Of a stretch of DNA of 64,000 bases, positions 13,201 through 27,100 are shown piece after piece. Position numbers and translations under genes: made by a program. Origin of the DNA: Oreocharis arfaki (Eukaryota; Chordata; Aves; Passeriformes; Paramythiidae); contig VZRR01003434.1 in the NCBI GenBank assembly GCA_013398015.1, positions 90,480-154,479 on the forward strand. Reading direction: 5' to 3'. Under the pieces are notes generated by a model. It saw only the letters and a program-made list of their open reading frames with translations. It ran no database searches and was not told the DNA's origin. Numbering within the stretch: the stretch's first letter is position 1; each line of letters starts with the position of its first letter.

Positions 13201-16200
13201 CGTTTAGGTGTTCTGATGCCAGCCTACTTACTGCCGAAGGAATCCACCGACAGGGAAGGGCAAGGTCTGTTTGCAATGCCGTCCTCCCCTGGGAGATGCA
13301 TTTCACGGCTCCCAGCCAAAGCCTCCAAAACGCCTCCAGGGTAGCAGTTGGGCTGGAGCTGCCCCATCACGCCCTGCCACTGCAGCCGGATTTGCCTATT
13401 TTTGCAGCTGGCACCACCAAAGGCTACAGAAACTTGTAGTCAGCATAATCTCTTCCAGACTGACTTTTCAGTCTCTTCAGCTAATGAATACCGAGAGGAG
13501 TGTATAGACTGGCAACAACTGTAAACAGAGTTTACATGGGAGACCCTGCACCTCTCACAGCCTTTCTTTTTCCTAACAATTTCTGTGTGACTGCTACTGT
13601 CATGGCTCTCAGTAGCCTCAAACCTGCACACCACATCAGTTTGTAAAAACATAATTTCACCTAGCACTGACACAACAAAATCCCTTTTGCTCAGTGGTTC
13701 TAATCCCCTTGATAGCAGTGCTGTACACAGATTGTCACGATGAAGAAAACTACAGTGGTTAGTCCAATGACTCAGCAGTCGTTTCTTCCCTTGCTGCTCC
13801 AGCGGCACCAAGAACAGGCTCAGGAGCTTAAATCTTGATGACAGATACATGCTCACTGTGCAGCTAATCCTATCATTTTCAAGACAAAAACCTAAGTCTG
13901 TGCAGCCTATAGCTACTGTTGATTTACATCCTACAAACAGCACACCATGTACTACATAAATGAGAAAATATTTTCAGCAGTGAGGGAGTGAGGAAGACTA
14001 TGGTTTTAATAATATCTCCATTTGCAACTAAAAATTCAGTCAGTAAAAAATGAAGTCTGAAAGAGAGCAATCAACATTCATAAATAATATTTCATATAGA
14101 GCTGCACCTTATACAAACAATTTTTGGAAAAACACATTCGGCCAAAGCATCAGCAGTGCTCTGGAATTCAATGATCCCTTACACAACACAGGGTTTCACA
14201 AACTATAAGTCCCACAGGGGAAAGTAAACATTCCCTACTTTCATGTAAAGTGCAACAAACAAAGCCTGAAGAGTGAATTATAGGTGTGAAGTTCAAAAAA
14301 GTCCATGTGTGCAAGCAAATGTACAATCTGTATGTGCAATCATCGTGACCCTGTGTGATAAGCAAATACATACATACCAGAACAGTAATTACTTATCTAA
14401 CTTGCTGTTGTGGGCCTGTGACAACACTGGCTTTGTGAGCTACTGCTGTACCTCTGCCTGCAAATACACTGCATGATGGAAGACCACTCTCTGGAAAGCT
14501 CACTTGGGTTCAGAGGGATTGGTTTTGTCATGAACTAGCTTGACATAAAACTTGAGCTGTGCCCCTAGCCTGACTCCTGTTCAAAGATAAAAGATCTTAT
14601 CACTATGGAAGTGTTGCTGTAAGCCTGAGCAGATGGCCCACGGGGAGGAGGAGGAGGTAGCTTGATGTTTTTGTTGATAACAGCACCTAGCGATGCAACG
14701 AGGAAGCAAAAGTTTGTATTTCAGCATCCTTCGCAAATGCTAAAACCAGGAGAGACTGGTCCTAATGTATAAAATACCTCAGAATCCAGAGGCTTGGGAA
14801 GAAAGGCAAAGCCAGTTCCAATCCACACCTTTACACCGTCTTCCCCTGCAAAACATGGTTACCTCTTCAATAATGCCTGTTGAGAACAGTCTCTCTCCCA
14901 CGCCATCCTGCCACAGCTGTCATCTGGGAGTGTGCTAGTTGGCACGGACCAAAATCATGTCATGGAATGTGCTAGAAATTAAACAATATGGACAATCATA
15001 AGATACAAGTCCTGACCCTGATTAATTTACTAATGCAGACAAAGCAGTGTCAGTGAAGCAAAGTGGAAGCAGAGCCTTTCAAGCCCATCGCTGCAGTTAA
15101 AATACAAACATCAGAAACAGGGTGGCACAGCAGGACCGAAGATTAACACTCCAAAGTTTAGCCCCTTGGCCACAACATGACCATGTTAGTGCCATAAGAG
15201 AGCAGGAAGCACAAACAACTTCTAAACACAAAGCCAAACTTTTCTCTGAAAACAAAGAGGCCAGAAGATGAGTGCTACAATAGATATCAGGGTGCTGGCA
15301 AAGGCAAAGTGTGAAATGGATCCTTTCCAGTATTCAGTTTAGGAAGACAAACATTGTTTCACAAATTCACTGTAGCCCTGCTTATTTTCCAAGCTCCTTA
15401 ACTCATGCCAAAGGGCATGGACTTTCTGAACATCCTGTTCTGTTTCCTCCACTGCTAGTCTTAGTCCTCAGTACTAAATGTCTTTATTTCAGAGTCCCCT
15501 TTCGTATCATTTAATTCCAAACTTCTCCCTCTGTAGCTTTTGTATTTTACATCTGGGTAAGAGTGAAGACAAGCAGACTAATAAGAAGTCTGAACAGCAC
15601 ATTAAGTCACACCTATTTTAAGATCCCTTCTCAGTAGGCATCCCAAGGCACTGCATAAAAATAAAACTACACTGATCGCATTTAGAATGAACAAGGAGCT
15701 TGCAGGTGCTGGCATACCCCGAAGCATAAAGATTGATGGTTAAATGAGTCCATGATTCCCCAAAGTCTCAGACCCACATGAACACAGACCATTTTACCTG
15801 TAATTGGTTGGATGCATCAGCAATCTGCTTGGATGTAAAATTAGGGAATCTTCATGATGGCTTACCAGCAGGAAAAAATATTCCTGCCTGATAAGGACAG
15901 GAAAACAGTTCTAGTCCATGAGTAGTAGCTGGCCATTTTGGGCATTTCCTATCTAATGAGCAGCAATGCCTCCTCCACCTCTCAAAGACGACAGAACACA
16001 CTTCTGCTCCTGTCTTTGCTCCTCCACAGCTGCAAGAAGCCCGAGGTACAAGTGGTCTCAAGGCAATGACTACAGTATCACAGGCTTGGGCAGAGACAGG
16101 AACGTCACCTCTCACCCCAACTCATCACATCAGCTCCCAGATCCGCTGCTCTTGGGACCCCACTAACACCACAAGAAATGGTACCAAACACCCTGATGTG

Positions 16201-17861
16201 TCTGAGGTGGACCCTGGGCCCAGCTCATCCACCCGTACAGACACATCTCCTGCTGGCAAATTACACCAGAGAAGGCATTTCTCTTGGCACAAGAGGGAAC
16301 CACTGCTGCCTCAGAAGCGCCAGGAAGCCCTTCGCTGCTGGTGACATGGGCACAAAACTTGTCCATTTGTCCTACTTGTTTCCTACTTCTTTGCCATAAG
16401 AATTCCTATCTTGCTTCCCTCCTCTTCCTTCCAACAGCAGTGTTTCAGCTGAGACCAAAGCAAGCAGTCAGAGTTACAAGGAACTAGCCATGATCTTATT
16501 TGCCTTTAACAACTGCATTTCTACACTTCATCTGCCATTTTGAGCAGTGTACAGATAATCAGCCAGTCCTTGCAGACACTTTCTTCCCTTTCTTGAGATA
16601 GTTCAGGAGAAAAGAACCATGTGATGCCCTTGCAGCCTCTTCAAACGAGCAGTCTTGGAAGACAGCTGTGGCCTGCAAACCCTAACAAACAGTAATGCGG
16701 CTTACACTATGTTCAACCCTACTTTAAATTATGTCTTTATTAACACACACACAAAGGGGGAAAAGGATGTAACAGCACAAATTAAAACTGGACAGGAAAC
16801 TGCTGTTTCAGCACTGAAGTCAAGTGAAGGCCTGAGGGCCATCAAAACTTACAGCTGTTCCTATTACTTTCTGTGCAGCTGAGGTGACCACCAACATGTC
16901 AATATTGTAAAACTAGTTAAATTAGAATTTTTAAAAAATTTAAAATTATTATGGCCACCAACAGAGTGACTTTTCTGAAGAGTAGGGGCTTTAGTAAGTT
17001 AGCAAAACCAGATCTACCACCTTATGAGTGGGACATAGAAAGACATCAATGTAAGAAGAACAGGAGGTCCTGAACAATGCTGGAATCACATTTTGAAACC
17101 AGCTAAGGAATACATATGTGAAATCAACTGAAGAGACAAAGCTAATGCATCAGTGAAGAAGGTCTGAACAGACAAGACTTCAGGCTCACACTGCTCGAGT
17201 AAGGAATGCTTCCCTTACCATATGGCTTAGAAATCACTTGGATTCCACAGTGGCCATCTAATGGCCAACAGGAAAGCAGGGAAACTATTTTAAGTAAGCA
17301 TCACTAAAAATAAAATGGGAGATGGAGCGAAAGGGAAAAAAAATGTGGTCAGTGATAAATGCAGTATGGAGATTTTTTTATTTATAGTTTTAAAACTATT
17401 TATAATTGAAAGCTTTCATTTAGAAACACTGACAGGCAGGCTTCCACATTCACCAGTCTGGTTTTCATTCAAGTACACAGTATTTACAGGAATATGTAAA
17501 GGCCAACAAAAATAATAAAAAAGACATTAAAATTAACTTCTGTCACGATTTGGGGCTATCAATTCACAGTCACATTCAGTCACACGTAAACAAAACGTTT
17601 CCCAATACTACACTGATATGCATTTTGAATTCTCTCCATGAAATCCTGCTCCAGCAACGGGGCACACCATGAAAAAAAATAGTGCAACAGTTTGACACAG
17701 TCTAACACACTGCTCCCTGGAGATAAGTTCCTTCAGGTGGACTTGCTGTGTGGGCTTGATTTCCCATACAGCCGAACCAGGAAAGCAGCACAGCACCTGT
17801 GATGGCAGGGCCACAGAGAACCTATACAACATCGACCCACAACAGAGCAAACCTTAAGTGA

Positions 17862-18176
17862 AGAACTGGCGAAGGCTCTGGGCACACCTTAGAGCACCTT
17901 CCAGCACTTAGAGGGGGCCTACAAGAGATCTGGAGAGGGACTTTTTACAAGGACATGCAGTGAAAGGACAAAGGGTGATGACTTCACCCTGAAAGAAGGT
18001 AGGTTTAGATTAGGAAGGAATTCTTTACTGTGAGGGTGCTGACACTGGCTGTCCAGAGAAGTTGTGGATACCTCATCGCTGGAACTGTTCAAAGATAGGT
18101 TGGATGATGTTTTGAGCAAGCTGGTCCAGTGAAAGACTCAACCCTAACCATTCTATGATTCTATAACTCTGTAACT
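17862..18176 (+). mobile_element. CR1 LINE 3' fragment
   Basis: A 5'-truncated CR1 copy covering the very end of the reverse transcriptase frame and the 3' untranslated region. Landmarks in order are 'aaggctctgggcacacctta' (about 17871), 'tggagagggactttttacaa' (about 17931), 'aattctttactgtgagggtg' (about 18019), 'gttgtggatacctcatcgct' (about 18061) and the terminal 'cattctatgattctata' (about 18150). Compared with the remembered CR1 consensus, some fifty bases are missing just before the terminal octamers, between about 18120 and 18140. The sequence is diverged and not intact. Confidence 0.9.
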
Positions 18177-20756
18177 GAAGAGGAAAGGATCCATGAGTGT
18201 AGGATGACTGCTGAAAGACTGATGATATGCTGGAGGAGAACTGCCAAATACCCTACACAGTCATTTCCAAAAATGTTGCATTTGGCTCTTCAGAAGCTAA
18301 GACATTCAAAAGAAAAGTGAAAATCCTCCTGCTCATCTCTGAAGCTCCTCACAAAACCTACGTTGCTCCTGGTTAAGAACAGGTCACATTCATGAACCCA
18401 TTTAGAAAATGCGAGCTGAGACGCATGCTGGTTCTCGTAACATGGATGATCTAACTTTAGTTTCAGAGTCAATTCACTGCTTTCTGCTATAACTGATATC
18501 TGTTACTAACTTTGTTCATGTGTCAACACTGTTTAGCTTAATTAACCAGCTTTCCTCTCTACCAGCTCCTTCCCTGATGCATTTTTCAAGGAACTATCTT
18601 ATCATGCTCTGGGTTTCAATTTGCTAGCCTTTTCTGCTAAGATAAAGGCTCTCAGAGATACTTTTCTTGTTGTGCCTGTTTTAGTTTCGATCATTCCTGA
18701 ATTCAAAATTCAGAACAACACATGAAATTCCATTTTGTGCATTTTTCTACACTGATTGTAAGGTTTCCATGTCTCCATCACCTTCACATTACACCTATTC
18801 CATTCTAGATCCATATTTATCTCATCTGTGTAGGTCTGGAGATCTGCCTTGCTTTTACACAAGTTTCAAGAACTTTTAAAAATATTTTCTCTACTTTAAA
18901 ACATTTGGGCTTTTTAGTCCAGACAACTGAATTACCTACCAACCTCACGACCTTGTTTCCGTAATTTCACAGCCCGTCCTTCTGTGAGACGGAGTGTTAT
19001 TTATGACCTATGTTTGCTTATGCTTGTATAACATTTAAATGGAAGTAAGTAAATGCATGCTTCATACAAACTTACTTTGTATAACCAACTCTTCTACAAT
19101 GTCAGCATGCCCCATGAAAACAAAATCTGAGAGCACATCAACATCTCAGTTCAGCAACACTTTAAAGAAGAAATCACATTCACTGCCTGTCACAGCTTGC
19201 ATCAAAGACTGTCAATGTCCTAAGTTTCCAAGGGATTGCATCTACTGAGCCATTTACAGCTCTATTTCTACAAGCAAAATAAACACGTCCAAGAATGTTG
19301 AGGCCAACTGGCACAGAAAGGTGCCATGCTAATAAAGTCTATCACCCTCCAAAACAGGGTGGTTGCTTTCAAACTGCCTACTGGGAACAATCCCAAGACA
19401 ACTTTCAAACCTTACCTGGGAATAGTTCAGGTGAGTTCCCGTAAGTATAAACCAAAACTAGGCCAGGGACAGTCAACAGTAGATACATTTGATTTCCAGG
19501 GCCAGAGACTGCTTCTAGACTCCATTTAATTTACTAGTACAGAAATGCCCATTGCATGAAGACCTCTACATGCCTGCATGACTCTGAGCTCTTCATGCCT
19601 CTTGGGACATTTTCATTAACTTGTCATTCACCCACCTTCCTTCGCAGAGACCAAAGTAATTCTACTAAAACCACACCAGCCACAGCTTTTAGGAGAGTTT
19701 TCTCTGGCTGGATATATTAATCTTAGTTTTGTTCCAAAAGGGATTCTGAGATCTTTGTCTCAAGTTTCTTCTCCGAGACTGTTTTTAGTTTTATCTTTCC
19801 ATAGTGTTTCTTTGGTCTTGGAAAACAAAGCATTGCTCTTTCCCCAGATAAACTCTGCTGACAGATGTGTCTTTCCACCTAAAGAAAATGAGACTTCAGA
19901 CTCACACACTTGCATCTTTCTTGTGCCACTAGGAAACCCAGACTTCGGTGGGGCTCGGGGCTTTTTTTTTCTTTTTTTCCCTGGTGCTGCCCAACTACCT
20001 TATATTTGCTGTCCTCCATTCTTTAATCACATCCTTCTTCCTTCCCAGCCTCAAATCTCTACTTATCTCCTTCTTATCCTCCTTTTTTTTTCTGGTGCTA
20101 CTCTTCCTTGAGTCATCTGTTTCTCACTTTTTCCTCCTGAGTTCTCCATCATAACACATCAGTCTCTCACTTCATTTCTCCACTACCAATTAGCTCCAGC
20201 CTCTATGCTGTGATTGTAGCCACATGCAGCTGTGGTCAGTTTCCCCAAAGACCTCTCCTTTCCAGCTACTATTTTTATATACAGCTGTGCATTCAGATCA
20301 CCTCAACTGCCTCTTCTATTCCCTCGTGTCTTCAGCTCCCTGCCTCTAGCTGCATCTAAGCTACTTGGATATTCTCTCTCCTGACTTCCGTCAGGTGACA
20401 TTTCTACATAAAAATAGATCCTCTCAGGTAACACTGAAGAAAGTAAATCCCTTTCTGTTCCCGCTTTCAGTCTTGGTGTCCTCTCTGCTATCCTTCATTC
20501 AGTTCTGCATCATTGCACATCCTTCCTCATCTCTGCCTTCAAGGAAAAATAAATAGCCCAGACAAAACGCATCCAGACTCTAAATTTTCATTAAATGCTG
20601 GCTTCCTCTGGCCACTGACTGAAAGGCAGTTATCTGCCTGAACTAAGTTCTCTTAGGTGGAAAGTTCTAGTTGTCATCAAAGGCAGAAGAACTCCCCCAT
20701 CTCCTTCAGCTACAAGTTTATCCACTGAAAACTGCAAATTGGTCTTGCAAACACCA

Positions 20757-20792
20757 GAAAGAAAAGAAAAAGAAAGAAAAAAAAAGAGAAAG
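20757..20792 (+). repeat. GA/A-rich low-complexity tract
   Basis: All-purine stretch of GAAA, GAAAA and GA units with no fixed period. Confidence 0.85.
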
Positions 20793-22042
20793 ACTAATTA
20801 CAATGTAGGGTAAGGATTCTTGTACATGAAGCTTTACTAGAACTTGAAGAAAAATGGATGCCTACCTAAGTGGAAGAAAATGAAAGAAGTAGTGGGAGGA
20901 ATTTCATGTCAGAGATCACAAATCCACTTTGAGTAATCTTAATTTTCTGAGAAGAGGCTAGGTACTAACAAACGACTCCTCATGCTCGTGAAGTAGGAAA
21001 AATAAGTTTACATGAACGTCATACAGACCATTGTATTTTGAACATAATATTCTGCAAAACTGGAAACGATTGCAGAAGCATGTGGCTAAAAAGAAAATTA
21101 GGTTCAAGGATTTAACAAGGATATCTTTCTTCAAATCAAAATACAGACTCCAACCCTTGATCATTCCCATCAAAGCATGAAATAATATTGAAGAGTTGGA
21201 TCACACATTCTAAAATTCACTTTATTGTTTTTTCCCCTTTAAACAACACAGATTTTATAGGACCAATATTAAGGACAGAGCTTCAAAGAACATGTGGATG
21301 TGTAGGAACAGAGTACCAAGCAAAGTGTCATCTCAAGTCTTTTACTATATAATAAAAATAGCTTCTTTTTTTTTTTTTGAGAATTGGAAGCTTATCAGTC
21401 TCACTTTCAGTGCAAGGCTTTCCTGCATATCCAGGCATGCAAGAAAGGACAAGCAATGAAGAGCAGGTAAGCCTTGTGCCCTTAATGCTTTGGTTTATCT
21501 CCAGAACCTAAAATCCACCAATGCCGCAAAATAAGTAAGGCACACTGAGACACAAACAGAAAGAGCATGCCAATTGCTTTCATGTAAACAAGCAGTGAGG
21601 CACCAAATTTAACTGCCAGTAAGTGGGAGGATTTTCAAAGATGCAAATGGACAGTAAATGCAGAGTCCAAAAGGTATTCAGGGTTGGCCTAAATGATCTA
21701 ATTGCTGCTGTAAATCTACAGTTCCTGAAAACTACGAAGTCTCCTGCACTGTTGTTAAAGATTTTGGAACATGTATCCACTATAAACACTATACTAATTA
21801 CAATTAATTACGTTAATTTTCACTTATAATTTACACAGAGATTCTCCTAAAATGAAGCAAGCCAAGAACACATCCAAAGAGGTATTTCCTCTGCTAGGGC
21901 ACAAAAGCACGCTATGCTACCTGGCCTCCTGATCCTGGATCTTGTATAAAACCTATTAAAACCTTTCTGGCAGATCACAGTTATCTGTGGCCTCTGTTAC
22001 AAAGTATAATGCAGAGTCTGATCCATGGAGCCTGGCAAAATT

Positions 22043-22115
22043 TAAAAACAAAAACCCCAAACCAAATAAACAAACAAACAAGCAAAAAACCACACAAAAA
22101 ACCCCCACCACACCC
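22043..22115 (+). repeat. A/C-rich low-complexity tract with (AAAC)n
   Basis: The tract is almost free of G and T. It contains a short run of CAAA units near 22064-22083, then A5-6/C3-5 blocks. Confidence 0.85.
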
Positions 22116-23889
22116 GAAATATTTTAGCTGGCTTTAAATGAGGGTAATTTTTTCCATTAATGATGCAGGCAAATGTGCAGTCTCTGTCTCTGACCAGTGC
22201 TGCCAGTAATATTTCCAGAAAGATATATTAGAGTAAAACAAATAAGATGTATCAGAGTAAAAGCCTACAACATTAATTCCATACTTGATGGAAAATGTAT
22301 GGAGCTAAAACAAAGCACAAACCTTTCACAGTTCCTTGTAAAACTTCTGAAATATTCCTCTGAATTCCCAGTGTTACTTTCACTTGCTTTGAGGACTAAT
22401 TCTTTGCCAGAGGTGCTGTATAATTGTTTATGTCTCATCTAACCTGAAGTGGAAGCTGAGATTCAACAAATAAATATGTAAATATCTCGTAGTGATTTGT
22501 ACTTGCTAAATATAATCCAAATGTTTATTGAGATCCTATTTAACAATTTCCCAATGGATGAATTTCTTGCAACAGATTAAATGACAATAGGATCAGAAAG
22601 CCAACCATAAAGGGCTAGGAAACAAAGATAAGTCCTTCCGTTATGAAGAATATTCGAAATAGTATGCTTAGCAGGGAAAGGTGACTGACTGGCTCAGTAT
22701 TCAACTACTTGCCACACATTTACATCAAGGAAAAGCCTTTTTCCCACCAGTGGAAGAATTTAATTACATGAGGTACAGGTAAAAGAAAAGAAAATCCATT
22801 GTGAAAGTCCTCTTTCACTGCTTCAGTCAAAGTGGATATCTTAGAACATGTCAGCTGGACAAACCGAAAACATAAAAATAAGATTAAAGATAGTGTATCT
22901 TTACTTAGCAATCGGTAACTATGTGTTCCAGCCAGAGAAAACACTGGGAAAGCTACTGGAGGAGTTTTCCTTTGGCTCAGGGAACAGATGAGCAAGAGTT
23001 CTCCTAAGGCATTACTTACAAAGCCAAAAGCTGTTAAACTCAGCGGCGGCTAAAGCAAGTTACAACACAGTCTGCTCCAGACTGTGTGGACAGAGCCAAG
23101 CTGCAATATAATAACATTTAGGGGGAAAAGGGAGAGAGCAGAGAAAACATACCTTATGGTTTTATCCCAAGCCTGAACTAGATTCATGGAGTTCTCTCAA
23201 GCAAATCAGAATAATGATGTAGAAAAGGTTTTCTCCTTGAAGAGTGCTCACCTACAGAAGCACAGGTTCTACAGTGGTATTTTCCAGTGTTTATTCAACC
23301 AAGTTTTCAGTTCCCAAATAATAAAAACACTCTGGAAAACTATGCCCCTTGCTGTCGTTGAAGAAGCCTTTTCCAGTCCAATAAATCACATCTTTCCTGT
23401 CATGCATTCTTTCTCAATTAATGAAATTTCTTCTCTATGTCACTTCACCATCCCAAACATTTTGATCAAAACACTCTTACAGAACTGCTTTCTCTATGCC
23501 CCATTCCGATGTGAAATCTCTCACTTCATCTGTCCTTCCACATTTCTCCATGTCCATGCTTCATTTTCCTTTATTTTCTCAGAATTTCAGTTAAACCACA
23601 TAAAATGGTGCATAAAGACTAGAGGGAAGATTACAAAGCCACTGAAGTGAAAAACAGGCTGGAATTGTGAACTAAGGACTGTTTTTTGGTCAGCTGTGCA
23701 GTTCTAGCTCATTACATAAGAATGAGTGTAAAATCATTCTGCAGCTTCAAATAACTCCTATTTGTGTAATTTCCACTCCATTTGAGAATTAGTTGGAGCA
23801 ACTGTACTGGCAATTTAAGGAAGGCAGAAAAAGTTAAGAAGGTCTAAAAGATTTTGATGCAATGACTGCAATATTATGCTAATCAGAAC

Positions 23890-24125
23890 CAGGGTTTAGG
23901 AACCTGGTCAGGATTCTTTTCTGTGAGGGTTGTGAGGCACTGGAACAGGTTGCCTAGAGAAGCTGTGGATGCCCCATCCCTGGAAGTGTTCAAGGCTGGG
24001 ATGGATGGGGCCTTGAGCCACCTGGTCAAGTGGAAGGTATCCATTTCCTAAGGCAGGGAGGTTGGAACAAGATGACCTGTAAGGTCCCTTCCAACCCAAG
24101 CCATTCTATGACTTTATGACCCTGT
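23890..24125 (+). mobile_element. CR1 LINE 3' terminus
   Basis: A 5'-truncated CR1 copy with only the 3' untranslated end. It shows 'attcttttctgtgagggttg' (about 23912), 'ggcactggaacaggttgcct' (about 23936), 'gctgtggatgccccatccct' (about 23962), 'gggccttgagccacctggtc' (about 24008), 'aaggtcccttccaacccaag' (about 24081) and the decayed terminal repeats 'cattctatgactttatgac'. It is on the + strand, like the 17.9-kb copy. The minus-strand frame across it is an antisense artefact. Confidence 0.92.
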
Positions 24126-27100
24126 AAGAACAAGAAATTACTTTTTTCTCTTCTGTTATTATTTTACGTTCTGTTAAATATTTTATTTCAAGGAAGCAAG
24201 GAATAATAAAATTTAAACATAATTATGAATGCGAGTACATTTTTACAGCAGTCTCGTGTTTAACCTCTGTCTCTTTCCACACATGAAAGCTGCAACTACA
24301 ACCAACTTTTGGAAACAAAGTACATCAAATCCTCCCACGCAGAATGGGAACACACCAGGGTCAGCCTGCCATTTTCCCACTGAAGACAGAACTTGCAGAA
24401 GAAGGTGAGCACTCCCTGTCATTTTCACTTAGCTTAGCTGCCAGCAAAGCAGGAGCTCCTCCTATAAACCTAAGTACTTTCCAATCAAATCATTTTCAGA
24501 AATGGAATTTCAGGCCAGAAAAAGCACAACATCCTGTATCTCAAGAAAATCAGAGCTAGTGAACATCTGCACTATGGCTACTTACCTGGAAATCTTGATG
24601 GGTTAGTACTGTTAGTACTGTATTTTAAAGCAGCTCTACACTGAAAATTTTACTATCCTATATGTCTTCACATTTTACAAACCCACTCTGTATCTGAAAA
24701 CTAAGGCTCTCTGAATCAGCCCAAATCAGGGGGTGAGATTAATAGTGTCTATGGTTAGCATCTTAATATAAAGGAAATCAGAAATGTCAAAACTTGTCAA
24801 AACTGCTCAATAGTATTCTTTCTCTGTACTGCATATCTACTACAACTAAAGGACTATGACAAATTTTAACCTGACATCCTCAGAGTCAGAAAAAATTCAG
24901 TACCACTTTTCCTCGGTGACAGTCAGACATGGCAGGGAATATTTTCCTTGATTTCTGGGTGACCTTTAGAGAAACCTGCTGCCTTTCTGTGAGGTGGACA
25001 TGCATTCAGGTTTCAGTTCAGAACACATAATTTCCCTCCTGAAATTGTATTATTTTACCTTTACCTCTGTTTGTTCTTTTCTGTGATTATTAAATCAAAG
25101 AAGGGACAATTGGTTTTTAAATTAATTTGTGAAAGGACGATGAAAGATGTTGATGCCTAGAAGGATGGGAATAAGTTTCTAACAGATCAAAAGAGAAAGA
25201 GCACTAATGAGCAGATGTGTCCTGAAAGATTTTCTTAAATGCAAGCATTACTGTCTCAAGACTGATCCATTGCAAATAGAGGTCTGCCCATCATGGTAGC
25301 AGGGAAGAGCCCTTACTGACTCTTGAACAGAAAGGGAAAACAGCAGAAGGAGCCTCAGTCAGTGGCTCACGTTCGAAGAAAAAATAAAGTGGGCTCCATT
25401 TAGTCCTTGCTCCCTCTGCACACACAGGAGGAGCAAGAAATTCAAGAGCTTGTCTCCCATCCTCCTGTCTGATGAGGATCGTGGGAGCTACAGCTTTTGC
25501 AGGAAGCCCACAGAGGGCTCACGTCCTCCAAGGGCCAAACTCTGCTACTGCACTTCACAGAGCAGCTGTCAAGATAAGAAATATTCCCAGCACACAGTAT
25601 TCTTTTGTACTACAAAGTGAAGCCCCTGAATAAAGAGCCCAGTAGATGACCCAAGATCAAGGAATAAGAAACTAACCAGTAAGCGCAACTCTACGAAGTC
25701 ACTAGACTGGTGCCTTCAGTCGTGGAGTTGGCCTGGCATGGTTGAGGCAGCTTTGTGACTGTAAACAAAGCATTTCAGGCTGCCTTTCTTCTTCTTTTTT
25801 TTTCAATGTAATTGTAACTGATCTAGTTCACCATATAACTCGAATCAATCAAACACTGATTCTTTTTGGGTTCTTTCCCTTTTTTGGGGATAGGGGCTTT
25901 TTAACTTTGAGATAAAGTGCTCTCTATCAGAAACAAAATCAGCCATCAATCCTGGCTGGCTGGACCTAAAATCCATTAAAAAATCTCTAGCATATACATG
26001 CATTTTACTTTGAACTTCCTGCTAGATTGCATTTGCACTTACTTGAGTAAAAAGTTAGAACTTCTCTCCCTGCCCGAGGGAACCAAAAATATTAGCGCTG
26101 ATTAAATATTTATTTTGTAGCAACATGAAATCTATCACGCTATAAAAAACTATTTTGAATGATACCTCTTGAGCAAGACTGTGACTTACAGCTTTTCTTT
26201 TTACTAAGCTAAACATTCAAAAAACATACAGCTGGTCCAAGAAAACTCTGTTTTGCTTTGGCAAAGCATCAGAAAGCACCTTCTGGTTTGCCAACACAGG
26301 CAGAATCTTATCTAACTGTGGGATGTGCTTGGATTTACTACCTATTAGCAAAACTCCTAAGAAGCACTGAAAGGTTCCTTCCCCTTTTACGTATTCTCAG
26401 TCAAATCTCATTAGCTTCATGCTCTCAGTTTGCACACAAAAATACAGCAGTCTTTTCCCACCTCTTAGGGAAAAATTAATAGGAGTGTTAAATCTCATGT
26501 TACAAGGACTTCATTACTTTTACAAGCTATGCTAAATAATTAAACCGCACTTGTCGAATAACTGATTAGAGAACATTTTGTGCTGTGGTGTATGTTTTCA
26601 CTGTCTGTTTACCTCAGCTGACAAAATAAAACCATTCACAGGGTGTCCTGCACAACAACTGAGACCTTACACTTGGACTGGAGAAGAGCTGTGGGACTCA
26701 AAAGACAACTCTATATAGGATGTGATTTAAGAAAGAGAACTGGATTAAAGCCACAGATGGGGAAACTGAAACAGGAGAACCAAAGCTTGCTCTGAGGATA
26801 GTACTGAATGAGAATGACCTAGAAGCAAATCCAGCTAACACCATCTAGATCTCTAGCAGCTTCTAAACAGGCTTTTGACCCTTAAAGTGAGCAAAATGGC
26901 AGAGAATACATATTGCTCAGAGAGATTAGGACTAATAATATTCAGTCAACATTGACTTTTCTAACCTTTAATTTATTTTCTTATCCATATTTTCAGAGTA
27001 ATATATCGCGGGGTGGGGAGGCTTCGACGAGTGCTATCAGCAGGGTGCAGCCATCTGAAACATTCGGTCGTTAACAGGATCCCTGTTAACAGGTCTGAAA

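Larger units (their letters stand above)
5327..17861. other. Long unique noncoding stretch
   Basis: About 12.5 kb with no supportable exon or recognised transposon. It holds A14 at 9131-9144, A16 at 9282-9297, an imperfect CA-rich patch near 10224-10282, and a G+C-richer patch near 8720-8990 where overlapping open frames on both strands reflect composition. The longest frame, 167 codons on the minus strand at 13440-13943, resembles no protein I know. The block near 6440-6860 is very AT-rich with homeodomain-like TAAT motifs, but nothing more can be said without alignments. Confidence 0.5.
18177..23889. other. Unique noncoding stretch with simple repeats
   Basis: About 5.7 kb with no supportable gene. 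It contains a strongly pyrimidine-rich block near 19960-20160, a purine-rich tract at 20757-20792, T13 at 21366-21378, and an A/C-rich tract at 22043-22115. The 154-codon plus frame at 23186-23650 is AT-driven and matches nothing I know. Confidence 0.5.

Noticed and set aside
13440..13943. 167-codon minus-strand frame
   Set aside because: No motif, signal or family resemblance, and no splice context. Length is within what chance gives over 64 kb.
23186..23650. 154-codon plus-strand frame
   Set aside because: Phe/Ser/His/Ile-rich composition follows the local base composition. No domain recognised.
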